Below, one piece after another: positions 11,988-20,857 of a DNA stretch of 64,000 nt. Position numbers and translations under genes: made by a program. How positions within the stretch are numbered: position 1 is the stretch's first letter; every line of letters begins with the position of its first letter. The notes beneath the pieces were generated by a model, which saw nothing but the letters and a program-made list of their open reading frames with translations, was not told the origin of the DNA and ran no database searches. The stretch comes from Castellaniella sp049650445. GTDB taxonomy: Bacteria > Pseudomonadota > Gammaproteobacteria > Burkholderiales > Burkholderiaceae_B. The stretch covers positions 19,681-83,680 of the forward strand of contig NZ_JBASAD010000032.1 in the NCBI RefSeq assembly GCF_049650445.1, given 5' to 3'.

Positions 11988-13032
11988 GGGGGTAGGTCTG
12001 GTTGGCCTTGGCGGCGAACTGGTTGGTCCAGATGCGGGAAACGTCGATCGCCGTGCGGTCGAAGTTCGGCACGAATTCGGCCAGCGCGTTGAGCGCCGTC
12101 TTCGGGCCGTCCTCCGGCACCAGGCCATCGGGCGACAGGCCTTCGCGGTTGCCCTTGAGCGCCAGCTTGTACAAATCCGGGTCGCCCAGCAGATAGGATT
12201 CCGGCACCAGTTTGGCGATGTCATCCACGGACGAGGCCTGGATCCACTTGTCGGCCCGCACCATGGCGTTGGCCAACGCCTGCGTGGTATTGGGATTCGC
12301 ATCGATGAAGGCCTGGGCCGTGTACAGGCAGCCCGACGGCATGTTGCCACCGAATATCTTCTGCGCGTCGTTCAGCGCGCGGGTGTCGGCGATGATGTGG
12401 ATGGCGTCTTCCTTGACCAGGGTGCTGATCACGGGGTCCAGATTGGCGATGGCGTCGATCTGACCGGAACGCAGGGCCGTGACCGCCCCGGCACCCGCGC
12501 CCACACCGATGAAGGACACGTCGGTGGGCTTGAGCCCGTGCTGCGCCAGAAAGAAGCTGACCATCATATTGGTCGAGGACCCCGGCGCCGTGACGCCGAC
12601 CTTCTTGCCCTTCAGGTCGGCGGGCGACTGATAGCCGGCCATGGTTTTCCTGGACACGCCCAGCACGATCATGGGCGCCCGGCCCTGCAGGACGAAGCAG
12701 CGGTAGAACTGGCCCTTGGCCTGCAGATTGATGGTGTGCTCGAAGGCGCCGGAGACCACGTCGGCGCTGCCGCCCACCACGGCCTGCAAGGCCTTTGATC
12801 CGCCGGCAAAATCAGCGATGGTGACGTCCAGGCCTTCTGCCTTGAAGTAGCCCTTCAGGTGCGCGACCGACAGCGGCAGGTAGTAGATCAGCGGCTGACC
12901 GCCGACGGCGATGGTCAGGGCCTTCTTTTCGAGCGGGGCGGCCAGGTTCTGCGCGAAGGACAGTCCGGGCACCGCGCCCAGCAGTCCTGCAGCACCTGCG
13001 GTCTTGAGCAGTTCACGACGTGAAATCGACAT
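11980..13032 (-). CDS. ABC transporter substrate-binding protein, NMT1/SsuA-like, Tat signal
   Basis: This 350-residue periplasmic binding protein starts MSISRRELLKTAGAAGLLG, which resembles a Tat leader (SRRELLK), with probable cleavage after SFAQ near residue 27. The NMT1-like fold is suggested by YLPLSVAHLKGYFKAEGLDV and FAGGSKALQAVVGGSADV (about residues 55-92). The start at 13032 has GGAGAC upstream; a longer open frame to 13176 lacks support. It leads an SBP-ATPase-permease operon for a sulfonate-, nitrate- or taurine-type anion. The exact ligand is not visible. Confidence 0.92.
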   Translation of the reverse strand: MSISRRELLKTAGAAGLLGAVPGLSFAQNLAAPLEKKALTIAVGGQPLIYYLPLSVAHLKGYFKAEGLDVTIADFAGGSKALQAVVGGSADVVSGAFEHTINLQAKGQFYRCFVLQGRAPMIVLGVSRKTMAGYQSPADLKGKKVGVTAPGSSTNMMVSFFLAQHGLKPTDVSFIGVGAGAGAVTALRSGQIDAIANLDPVISTLVKEDAIHIIADTRALNDAQKIFGGNMPSGCLYTAQAFIDANPNTTQALANAMVRADKWIQASSVDDIAKLVPESYLLGDPDLYKLALKGNREGLSPDGLVPEDGPKTALNALAEFVPNFDRTAIDVSRIWTNQFAAKANQTYPHA

Positions 13033-13181
13033 GATGGCTTGTCTCCTGGTAGTGATGCGACGTCTCTGCGCTTGAAGATTCGATGATAACGCAGTGAGGC
13101 ATCCGGACCTGTGCAGACCGTGCGCTGAAGACGGGACAACGAAATCTCTGGATCCCGGTCCGGCGGACGGCCCCATGCCGC

Positions 13182-13790
13182 TCAGTTGGGCCGGCGTTCC
13201 ATCAGGGCCCAGGCGATCGTGCCGGCGTCGACGTATTCCAGTTCACTGCCGCTGGGCACGCCGCGTGCCAGCCGGGTGACCTTGACGCCGCACTCGCGCA
13301 GCATCTCGGCCAGGTAGTAGGCCGTGGTCTCGCCCTCGGCGGTGAAATTGGTGGCCAGGATGACCTCGCGGACCTGCCCGTCCCGGACCCGGTCGCGCAA
13401 AGGGGCGAACCGGACCTGATCCGGCCCGACACCCTCCAACGGCGCCAACCGGCCCATCAGCACGTAGTACAGGCCCTGGTAGCCGTGGCTGGCCTCGATC
13501 ATGTTCTGGTCGGCCGGCGTCTCGACGACGCACAGCACGGACGGATCGCGATCCGGGTTCTCGCAGGTGGCGCACAGCGGCGTCTGGGAAAAGGAGTTGC
13601 AGCGCTCGCAGTGGCACAGCCCGCCGACCGCATCGCGCAGTGCATCGCCCAGGCGCAACGCGCCGTCCGGATCGTGCTGCAGCAAGTGATACGCCATGCG
13701 CCGGGCGGTACGCACGCCCACGCCGGGCAGCCCCCGCAACGCATCGATCAGGGCACGCAGCGGTTCCGGTTCGGGCAGGCCGGTGGCCAT
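13182..13790 (-). CDS. recR: Recombination mediator protein RecR
   Basis: This 202-residue protein acts with RecF/RecO to load RecA at gaps. It shows the helix-hairpin-helix GLPGVGVRTARRMA (20-33), the four-Cys zinc motif (Cys61, 64, 73, 76), and the Toprim domain beginning CVVETPADQNMIE. It is the third gene of the conserved dnaX-ybaB-recR cluster. Confidence 0.97.
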   Translation of the reverse strand: MATGLPEPEPLRALIDALRGLPGVGVRTARRMAYHLLQHDPDGALRLGDALRDAVGGLCHCERCNSFSQTPLCATCENPDRDPSVLCVVETPADQNMIEASHGYQGLYYVLMGRLAPLEGVGPDQVRFAPLRDRVRDGQVREVILATNFTAEGETTAYYLAEMLRECGVKVTRLARGVPSGSELEYVDAGTIAWALMERRPN

Positions 13791-13831
13791 TTCAGGACAG
13801 CCGATTCATGTCGGGCGGATCGGCGACCGTC

Positions 13832-14158
13832 TCAGAACGGCAGCTTCATGCCCGGCGGCAGGGACAGGCCGGCCGTCACGGCGGACATCTTTTCCTGGGA
13901 GGTGGCTTCGGCCTTGCGCTGGGCATCATTGAAAGCCGCCGCGACCAGATCCTCGATCATGTCGCGATCGTCGTCGAACAGCGACGGATCGATGGTCACG
14001 CGCTTGACGTCGTACTTGCAGCTCATGGTGACCTTGACCAGGCCGCCGCCCGCAGCACCCTCGACCATCAGGTCGGCCAGAGCGTCCTGGGCCTTCTTCA
14101 TGTTTTCCTGCATCTGCTGGGCCTGGCGCATCAGCCCGGCGATCTGACCTTTCATCAT
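13832..14158 (-). CDS. ybaB: Nucleoid-associated protein YbaB/EbfC
   Basis: This 108-residue DNA-binding protein of the YbaB/EbfC family starts MMKGQIAGLMRQAQQMQENM and has the conserved VEGAAGGGLVKVTMSCKYDVKRVTID segment (residues about 32-58, given here as position only beyond the first half). It usually lies between dnaX and recR, as here. It binds DNA as a dimer and shapes the nucleoid. Confidence 0.95.
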   Translation of the reverse strand: MMKGQIAGLMRQAQQMQENMKKAQDALADLMVEGAAGGGLVKVTMSCKYDVKRVTIDPSLFDDDRDMIEDLVAAAFNDAQRKAEATSQEKMSAVTAGLSLPPGMKLPF

Positions 14159-14208
14159 GGCAGTGTCCTGATTCGGTAGGGATATTCAGTGGATTTTCAA
14201 ACGTGGGA

Positions 14209-16281
14209 CTATACCGCAGGCGGGCGGACCGAGCCCGGCACCACGCGGGCGGCAAAGCGCTGCGCCAGCGCCAGAACCAGTTCGTCCTGCTCGACCGCCT
14301 GCTCGGCGGCCTGCTGGCGCCGGCCGCGTTCGGCCTGATCGACGGCATGGGCGGTATCGTCGCCGGTCGCGCCGTACTCGACATCGAGGCGCAGCACGCG
14401 GCCGAAGTATTCGGACAGCACCGTGCGCAACCGGTCATGGCCGCCACCGTCCGCATAGGTGTGGATCGCCACCCGCAGGCGGATTCGATGCTCGTCGCCG
14501 GACAGCCATTCGCTGTTCATCGCCAGCGCCCGGGCGGCGCCGCCGACCGGCAGGCCGGCAGCCACCACCGGCCAGTTCTGGGCCGTCATCCGGCCGGGCT
14601 CGGGGGTTTCGGGCGCCGGCACGGACGGTCTGGCGGACAGACCGGCGATGGCTCCGGACGCGTCCACATCCATCCCCAGATCGTCCAGGGAGACAGCGGC
14701 GTCGAAGGACTCGACCAGGTCATCAGGCAGATCGTCCGGAACGGCGTCGGTCCAGTCGTCCGAGGCGGACGCAGCCTCGTCGGGAGGCACGGGCGGCGCC
14801 GGATCAGGGTCCGGGATCGGATCGGGATGCGGTGCCGGGTCCGGTTCGGGCGTGGGGACCGGCGGTCGGGGAGACGCGGCAACCGGCGCAGCGACCGCAG
14901 GCACGGGTGCCGCGACGGCCTGGACCGGTTCGGACGCAGCTGGACTTGCAACCGGAGCATCCTCAGGCGCGGATTCCCAGGCAGGCGGTTCGATGGACGG
15001 GAGGGCCTCGGCCCGGACCGGGGCCCGAGCGGCAGGTGCAGGCACGGCGGCGGGCGGTTCGACCGGCACGGACGGTCTGGCGGCTTCGGCCACCGGCTGC
15101 GCCGCCACCACGGGCAACGCGGCTGCAGTCGCTGCAGTCGAGCGCGGCGCATCCGCCTGGGCGACCGGCGGCGACCCCATCGCCACGGGCGGCACGCGAC
15201 CTTCCGGCAGCAGGGCCAGCATGCGCAGGCAGGCCATGACGAAGCCCGCCTGTTCGTCGGGCGCCAGGGCCAGTTCATGGCGGCTGTGCACCGCCACGGC
15301 GTAGAACAACTGCACGTCGTCCGGCGTCAGAGCACCCGCCAGGGCGGTGATGTCTTCGGCCAGGGGGTCGTCAGCCTGAGCATGGCCCAGGCGCTGGGCG
15401 ATGGCCACCCGTGACAGCAGCACGGCCAGGTCCCCCAGCGCCGCCTGGAACGACAGGCCGCGCGCAGCCAGATCGTCGGCCACGGCCAGGATGCCGGGCG
15501 CGTCGGCGGCCGCCAGGGCCTGCAGCAGATGCAGCAGATGGCTCTGGTCCAGCGTGCCCAGCATTTCGCCTACGGCGGCGGCCGTCAGGTCGCCCGCCGA
15601 AAAGGAGATGGCCTGGTCCGTCAGGGACAAGGCATCGCGCATCGAACCGGCTGCCGCCTGGGCGAGCAGGCGCAGCCCCTGAGGGTCCGCCGGCACGGAT
15701 TCCTGCGCCAGGATGTCCTGCAGGTGATCGACGATGGCGGGCACCGTCATCTGTTTCAGATTGAATTGCAGACAGCGCGACAGCACCGTGACCGGTATTT
15801 TTTGCGGGTCGGTGGTCGCGAGGATGAATTTGACGTGCTCGGGCGGTTCTTCGAGCGTCTTCAGCATGGCGTTGAACGCATGCCCGGTCAGCATGTGGAC
15901 TTCGTCGATCATGTAGACCTTGAAGCGGCCGGACGACGGCGCATAGACCGCCTGTTCCAGCAACTGGGTCATTTCGTCGACGCCCCGGTTCGAGGCGGCG
16001 TCGAGCTCGATGTAGTCCACGTAACGGCCCGCATCGATCTCGGTGCAGGCCTGGCAATGGCCGCAAGGCGTGGCGGTGATGCCTTGGGCGCAATTCAGGG
16101 ATTTGGCCAGGATGCGCGACAAGGTGGTCTTGCCCACGCCGCGCGTGCCGGTGAACAGCCAGGCATGATGCAGGCGGCCGGACGACAGCGCATGGGTCAG
16201 GGCCCGCACCACGTGATCCTGTCCAATCAGCGTATCGAAGGAACGGGGGCGCCATTTGCGCGCCAAGACGAGATAGCTCAT
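14209..16281 (-). CDS. dnaX: DNA polymerase III subunits gamma/tau
   Basis: This 690-residue clamp-loader ATPase has an AAA+ domain with Walker A GTRGVGKTTLSR (near residue 45), a zinc-binding Cys cluster (CAQGITATPCGHCQAC), the DEVHML Walker B and the sensor SRCLQFNLK. A long Pro/Ala-rich linker (about residues 370-560) leads to the C-terminal tau-specific part that contacts DnaB and the polymerase. I chose the ATG at 16281 (MSYLVLARKWRP), the universal N-terminus; the frame runs open upstream through the 4.5S RNA gene. I saw no A-rich slippery site like the one that gives gamma in E. coli. Confidence 0.96.
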   Translation of the reverse strand: MSYLVLARKWRPRSFDTLIGQDHVVRALTHALSSGRLHHAWLFTGTRGVGKTTLSRILAKSLNCAQGITATPCGHCQACTEIDAGRYVDYIELDAASNRGVDEMTQLLEQAVYAPSSGRFKVYMIDEVHMLTGHAFNAMLKTLEEPPEHVKFILATTDPQKIPVTVLSRCLQFNLKQMTVPAIVDHLQDILAQESVPADPQGLRLLAQAAAGSMRDALSLTDQAISFSAGDLTAAAVGEMLGTLDQSHLLHLLQALAAADAPGILAVADDLAARGLSFQAALGDLAVLLSRVAIAQRLGHAQADDPLAEDITALAGALTPDDVQLFYAVAVHSRHELALAPDEQAGFVMACLRMLALLPEGRVPPVAMGSPPVAQADAPRSTAATAAALPVVAAQPVAEAARPSVPVEPPAAVPAPAARAPVRAEALPSIEPPAWESAPEDAPVASPAASEPVQAVAAPVPAVAAPVAASPRPPVPTPEPDPAPHPDPIPDPDPAPPVPPDEAASASDDWTDAVPDDLPDDLVESFDAAVSLDDLGMDVDASGAIAGLSARPSVPAPETPEPGRMTAQNWPVVAAGLPVGGAARALAMNSEWLSGDEHRIRLRVAIHTYADGGGHDRLRTVLSEYFGRVLRLDVEYGATGDDTAHAVDQAERGRRQQAAEQAVEQDELVLALAQRFAARVVPGSVRPPAV

Positions 16282-16310
16282 AGAGGCCGCCCTGGAGGGG
16301 GAAAAGGAAA

Positions 16311-16408
16311 GGCGAGCCTGACTTCGGCACTGGTTCCGCGCGGCTGTGGCTGCTTCGTTCCCGACCTGACCAGGTTCACCGCCGAACCATGCGAAGGGGC
16401 CCGCCTCT
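16311..16408 (-). ncRNA. ffs: 4.5S signal recognition particle RNA, small bacterial type
   Basis: Between dnaX and pckG, the minus strand has the conserved SRP core GGTCAGGTCGGGAACGAAGC followed by AGCC. This is the GGAA tetraloop and the asymmetric internal loop that bind Ffh. The usual C-GGAA-G closing pair is G-GGAA-C here, a compensatory swap that keeps the pairing. The outer ends AGAGGCGGGCC and GGCTCGCC can pair, giving a hairpin of about 98 nt. A T-rich tail (CCTTTCCTTTTC) at the 3' end may terminate it. The location beside dnaX is common for ffs. The ends are estimated. Confidence 0.9.
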
Positions 16409-16454
16409 GGAATTCTAACAGGGTTTCGGCGCCGTCCGTCCGGACCGGACGGAA

Positions 16455-18293
16455 TCAGCCCAGATCGGCCGACAACTGAGCCCAGCGGCTGCGCAGAGGT
16501 GCGGGCAGACGGGGACCCAGGCGGTCGAAAAACGCCTGATGCTCGGCCAGTTCGTCGCGCCAGGCCCGGGAATCGACGCGGGTCAGGCGCTCGAAGCGGG
16601 CCGGCTCGAAGTCCAGGCCATCCCAGCACAGTTCCTGGAAGCGCGGCGTCCGGCCCAGGGGCGTCTCCTGGCCCGGGACGCGGTCCTCGATCCGATCCAG
16701 CATCCACTTCAGCACGCGCATGTTCTCGCCGAAACCCGGCCAGACGAAACGGCCTTCGTCATCGGTCTGGAACCAGTTCACCGCGAAGAAACGGGGCAGG
16801 ACACCCCCCTGGGCCTGCAACTGTTGCCCCAGTTCCAGCCAATGGGCGAAATAGTCGCCCATGTTATATCCGCAGAAAGGCAGCATGGCGAAAGGATCAC
16901 GGCGCACCACGCCCTGTGCGCCCATGGCCGCCGCCGTGGTCTGAGAACCCAGCGTGGCGGCCAGATAGACTCCCTCGGTCCAGGTACGCGCCTCGGTCAC
17001 CAGCGGCACGGTGTCGATGCGGCGCCCTCCTACCAGGAAGGCATCGATCGTCACGCCGTCCGGATGATCCCAGTCCGGATCAATGGCGGGATTCTGCACG
17101 GCCGAGACGGTGAAGCGGGCATTGGGATGGGCCGCCTTGCGGCCGCAATCGGGCGTCCAGTCGCGGCCCTGCCAGTCGAGGCAGTGCGCGGGGGCGGGCC
17201 CCATGCCTTCCCACCAGACGTCGCCATCGTCGGTCAGGGCAACATTGGTGAAGATCACGCGCTCCCGGAGCGAGGCCATGCAGTTGTAGTTGGTCTTCTC
17301 GTTGGTGCCCGGCGCCACACCGAAATATCCGGCTTCCGGGTTGATGGCATGCAGCCGGCCATCGGGACCGGGACGCAGCCAGGCGATGTCGTCGCCAATC
17401 GTGGTGATCTTCCAGTCCGACAGCGCAGCCGGCGGGATCATCATGGCGAAGTTCGTCTTGCCGCACGCCGAAGGAAAGGCGGCCGCGATGTGCATCTTGC
17501 GGCCCTCGGGCGAAGTGACGCCGAGAATCAGCATGTGCTCGGCCAGCCAGCCCTGGTCGCGGCCCATGTTCGAGGCGATGCGCAGGGCCAGGCATTTCTT
17601 GCCCAGCAGGGCGTTGCCGCCATAGCCCGAGCCGTAGGACCAGATCTCCCGCGACTCGGGAAAATGGACGATGTACTTGGTTTCATTGCAGGGCCAGGGG
17701 ACATCGGCCTCGCCCGGCTGCAAAGGCTTGCCCACGGTATGCATGCAGGGCACGTAGCTGCCCGTCTCGCCCAGCACGTCGTATACCTCGCGGCCCATGC
17801 GGGTCATGATGCGCATGCTGACCACGACATAGGGCGAATCGGTCAGCTCGATGCCGATCTGCGCCAGGGGCGAACCCAGCGGACCCATCGAAAACGGCAC
17901 GACGTACAGAGTCCGTCCCCGCATGCAGCCCTGGAACAGGGTCCGAAGCGTGGCGCGCATCTCGCCGGGCGGAGCCCAATTGTTGGTCGGACCGGCATCC
18001 TCCTGGTGCTCGGCGCAGATGAACGTGCGGTCCTCGACCCGCGCCACGTCCCCCGGATCGGACCAGGCCAGATAGGAGTCGGGCCGTTTTTCAGGGTTCA
18101 GCCGCCGCAGGGTGCCCGCTTCGACCATGACCTGGCAGAGCCGGTCGTATTCCTGCTGCGACCCATCGCACCAGACGATCCGGTCGGGCCGGGTCAGCGC
18201 CGCCATGGCGCCCACCCAGTCTTTCAGCGCAGCATGCCGGACCCAGGCCGGAGCGTGGGCGTCGAGGGGGGCGGACGGATGCGGGGCATTCAT
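16455..18293 (-). CDS. pckG: Phosphoenolpyruvate carboxykinase (GTP)
   Basis: This 612-residue gluconeogenic enzyme converts oxaloacetate plus GTP to phosphoenolpyruvate. It is the GTP-dependent type: the length, the hyperreactive-Cys P-loop region FPSACGKTNFAMM (near residue 277), and the segments CNETKYIVHFPE and FGENMRVLKWM are those of this family. The start MNAPHPSAPLDAHAP gives a normal N-terminus. It stands alone, with an AT-rich upstream region (18294-18360). Confidence 0.97.
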   Translation of the reverse strand: MNAPHPSAPLDAHAPAWVRHAALKDWVGAMAALTRPDRIVWCDGSQQEYDRLCQVMVEAGTLRRLNPEKRPDSYLAWSDPGDVARVEDRTFICAEHQEDAGPTNNWAPPGEMRATLRTLFQGCMRGRTLYVVPFSMGPLGSPLAQIGIELTDSPYVVVSMRIMTRMGREVYDVLGETGSYVPCMHTVGKPLQPGEADVPWPCNETKYIVHFPESREIWSYGSGYGGNALLGKKCLALRIASNMGRDQGWLAEHMLILGVTSPEGRKMHIAAAFPSACGKTNFAMMIPPAALSDWKITTIGDDIAWLRPGPDGRLHAINPEAGYFGVAPGTNEKTNYNCMASLRERVIFTNVALTDDGDVWWEGMGPAPAHCLDWQGRDWTPDCGRKAAHPNARFTVSAVQNPAIDPDWDHPDGVTIDAFLVGGRRIDTVPLVTEARTWTEGVYLAATLGSQTTAAAMGAQGVVRRDPFAMLPFCGYNMGDYFAHWLELGQQLQAQGGVLPRFFAVNWFQTDDEGRFVWPGFGENMRVLKWMLDRIEDRVPGQETPLGRTPRFQELCWDGLDFEPARFERLTRVDSRAWRDELAEHQAFFDRLGPRLPAPLRSRWAQLSADLG

Positions 18294-18385
18294 GCGTGTC
18301 TCCTGATTTAATTAAGATATTAGTGACGGCGAGTATATTTCATCATCGCCCAGGATATCCCACGTTTCATGGAACTGCCGGCGGC

Positions 18386-19009
18386 TCATCGCGGCAGCAT
18401 CACCCAGCGCTGGACCGAGGGCCGGTGCCATTGGCGATCGGCATATTCCGCCAGCCGCCGGGGGACGGGATCGCCACACAGTACCAGGCGATTGAGCATG
18501 AACGCCAGTTCAAAGTCGGCGATGCTCCAGGCCCCGAACAGGGCATCCGCGCCTTCGGGCAGCAGGCGATCGGCGGCGGCCAGCAGTTTGCCGGTCGCCT
18601 GCTGCGCCGCCTCGGACAGGGGCGCGAGCGGCGGCGGGCGGCGGAACAGGTTTTCCGATGAACGTTCCTGACGGATCGGCATCAGGTCGCTGCGCAGCCA
18701 GGCCTGGATCTGGCGTGCCCGCGCACGCTGCAGCGCAGTGGACGGATAGAGCGCAGAACCGGGAAAAGTCTCGTCCACGTACTCCGTGATCGCGGAGGAT
18801 TCGGTCAAGGCGAACGACCCATGCACCAGCATGGGGACCTTGCCCGTCAGGGACAGGGAGACGTAGCCGGCCTCGCGCTGGGCGCCCCGGTCCAGATCGA
18901 CCGGCGACAACTCGAAGGACACGCCCTTTTCCTCCAGGGCCACGAAGGCCGACATCGCATACGGGCTGATGAAATGTGCGTCGGTGTACAGGGTCAGTGG
19001 ATTCGACAT
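18386..19009 (-). CDS. yfcF: YfcF-type glutathione S-transferase
   Basis: This 207-residue cytosolic GST has an N-terminal thioredoxin-fold domain ([20 protein letters not shown]) and an all-helical C-terminal domain with [20 protein letters not shown]. From memory this is close to E. coli YfcF along its length ([40 protein letters not shown]), which has GSH-dependent peroxidase and transferase activity. I chose the ATG at 19009 because a GGAGG site precedes it and it matches the family N-terminus. Likely role: detoxification or oxidative stress. Confidence 0.88.
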   Translation of the reverse strand: [207 protein letters not shown]

Positions 19010-19199
19010 GCCGGGGCCTCCTTTTGCCGCGAGCCCGGCCCGATGCATCCTCATCGGACCGCTGGACACATCTTAATCCCGCTCCATGTCCCCTGCCGAA
19101 ATCGCCGCCCTCGAGATCACGAGCCGGACGAGCAACGCGTGCAGGAACTGGCCGGCGCCAGCGCGCAAAAATGGGAATTCACCGATTGAGGGCGCGTTT

Positions 19200-19937
19200 T
19201 TACCCGGCACGCGTCCCGGCGGGAAGCACAGTCCGTACAAACTGCCTGAGCAGTGCCAGCGCCACCGGGGTTTCACACAGGCCGGCCAGAATCGCTTCGG
19301 GATCGAGACCCTCGGCGCGCAAGGCGTCCGCGCGTCCGCGCACGATGGAGGCCGAGATGGCCGGTGTGAATTCAGGGTGAAACTGGGTTGAAATGGTGTG
19401 CGGCCCGTAGCGCACGATCTGATGAGCGTCATGCGCCGAGCGCGCCAGTACCTGGGCGCCCGGCGGCAGCGCCAGCACGGTCTGCCGATGCGACAAGGGC
19501 GCCATGAAGCGGGCAGGCAGCACATCGGCCAGCGGATCGGACGACATGCCGGGCAGACATTCGATTTCCTGACAACCGAGTTCGATGCCGCCGGGGTGAT
19601 AGCCGACCTGGCCGCCCAGGGCATCTGCCATCAACTGATGGCCGTAGCAGACGCCAAAGAGCGGCATGTCGATGCGCATCGCCTGACGGATCCAGTCGGC
19701 CGTGGCTTCGCTCCAGTCCAGCCGGTCCGTGACCATGGCCCAGGACCCCGTGATGATCGCCGCCCGGTGCTCGCCCGGCGCTGGCAGGGGTTCACCCTCG
19801 AACACCCGCACCACCTGCAGTGCATCGCCATCGGGGCCGAGCGCCCGGCGAAACCACACGGGCACGTCGCCTTCACGGGCACGGACGTCATCGGGCGGGG
19901 AACCGACCTGGATCAGAAGCAAGGGTTGAGCGGTCAT
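19200..19937 (-). CDS. Class I glutamine amidotransferase domain protein
   Basis: This 245-residue stand-alone GATase-1 protein of the GMP-synthase-like group has the nucleophile Cys97 in MPLFGVCYGHQLMA and the His/Glu pair in STQFHPEFT (near residue 188). Such proteins include gamma-glutamyl hydrolases of polyamine or amine catabolism and uncharacterised amidotransferases. No partner synthetase lies next to it. It may be linked to the downstream GST gene, but the 190-base gap between them holds nothing recognisable. Confidence 0.85.
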   Translation of the reverse strand: MTAQPLLLIQVGSPPDDVRAREGDVPVWFRRALGPDGDALQVVRVFEGEPLPAPGEHRAAIITGSWAMVTDRLDWSEATADWIRQAMRIDMPLFGVCYGHQLMADALGGQVGYHPGGIELGCQEIECLPGMSSDPLADVLPARFMAPLSHRQTVLALPPGAQVLARSAHDAHQIVRYGPHTISTQFHPEFTPAISASIVRGRADALRAEGLDPEAILAGLCETPVALALLRQFVRTVLPAGTRAG

Positions 19938-19995
19938 GGGAATCGACTGGATCAGTGAATGCCGGACCTCAGCATAGTCCGGCGGATGATGATGA

Positions 19996-20640
19996 TCAAA
20001 CCGGGCTGTCGATGAGATCGTGCAGTTCGGCCAACTCCTGGATCACTCGGACACGGTGGCCGACAGCCGCCTGCGTCGCTTCGCTGAGCCGGTAGCCGAT
20101 CACCTCGACGCCGGCGGCCAGACCGGCCTGCACGCCGGCCAGACTGTCTTCGACCAGCATGCACCGGCTCGGGGACAAGCCCATCAGCGAAGCCGCGTGC
20201 AGAATCAGGTCCGGGTCCGGCTTCCAGGAACCGACTTCATAGGCGCTGACCACGCGTTCCTCGAAATACGGCAGCAGGCCCGTCGTCCCGAGGCAGGATT
20301 CGATCTTTTCCCTGGGACCGTTCGACGCCACGCATTTGTCGATGGTGATGGCCGCCACCACCTCCAACGCCCCGTTCATCGGCTTCAATTCCCGCGCGAA
20401 GAGCGCGGTGCTGCGCCGCCGGAATTCGGGGATGAACATGTCGGCATCCATGACCGGGTAGTCACGCAGCAAAGCGTCCGCAAACACGGCGAATTGGCAT
20501 CCACGAAACCGCTCGAGCGCCTCGTCCGCCGACAGGTCCGCACCCGCGTCCTGCAGGATCTGACTGACGGCCCGCGCCGAAAGGATCTCGCTATCCACCA
20601 GCGTGCCGTCACTGTCAAAAATGATGCCGTCGATTCTCAT
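19996..20640 (-). CDS. HAD-superfamily phosphatase, YieH/beta-phosphoglucomutase-like
   Basis: This 214-residue cytoplasmic HAD hydrolase, subfamily IA, has motif I IIFDSDGTLVDSE with the catalytic Asp9 and Asp11, the helical cap SADEALERFRGCQFAVF, motif II ASNGP, and motif III plus IV in SWKPDPDLILHA and MLVEDSLAGVQAG. The sequence resembles E. coli YieH (6-phosphogluconate phosphatase). The actual substrate is a guess. It precedes the GATase gene in the same direction with a 58-base gap. Confidence 0.87.
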   Translation of the reverse strand: MRIDGIIFDSDGTLVDSEILSARAVSQILQDAGADLSADEALERFRGCQFAVFADALLRDYPVMDADMFIPEFRRRSTALFARELKPMNGALEVVAAITIDKCVASNGPREKIESCLGTTGLLPYFEERVVSAYEVGSWKPDPDLILHAASLMGLSPSRCMLVEDSLAGVQAGLAAGVEVIGYRLSEATQAAVGHRVRVIQELAELHDLIDSPV

Positions 20641-20729
20641 GGGGGTCTGCCTGGCTCCGTAAGGTCACAGGCTGATTGTACCGAGCATGTCCCTGCATGG
20701 CCTGCGCGCGGCAATGGGGTAGAGCCTAG

Positions 20730-20814
20730 TGGTGCCCGAGGCCGGAATCGAACCGGCACGCCTTGCGGCGGGGGATTTTGAGTCCCCTGCGTCTACCAAT
20801 TTCACCACTCGGGC
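20730..20814 (-). tRNA. tRNA-Leu (CAA)
   Basis: The 85-nt gene on the minus strand begins GCCCGAGTGGTGAAATTGG and ends CTCGGGCACCA with an encoded CCA. The acceptor arms GCCCGAG/CTCGGGC pair, the anticodon stem GGGGA/TCCCC encloses CTCAAAA, which gives anticodon CAA, and a long variable arm (class II) and the GGTTCGATTCC T-arm are present. It reads UUG leucine codons. Confidence 0.97.
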
Positions 20815-20857
20815 AGAGTCGGCGCGATAGAGCATCGCGCCGGAAAGAGGATCGTCA

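Noticed and set aside
20730..20814. tRNA-Leu as the attachment site of the T3SS island
   Set aside because: The tRNA 3' end faces away from the T3SS cluster, and I saw no repeat of its 3' end and no integrase gene.
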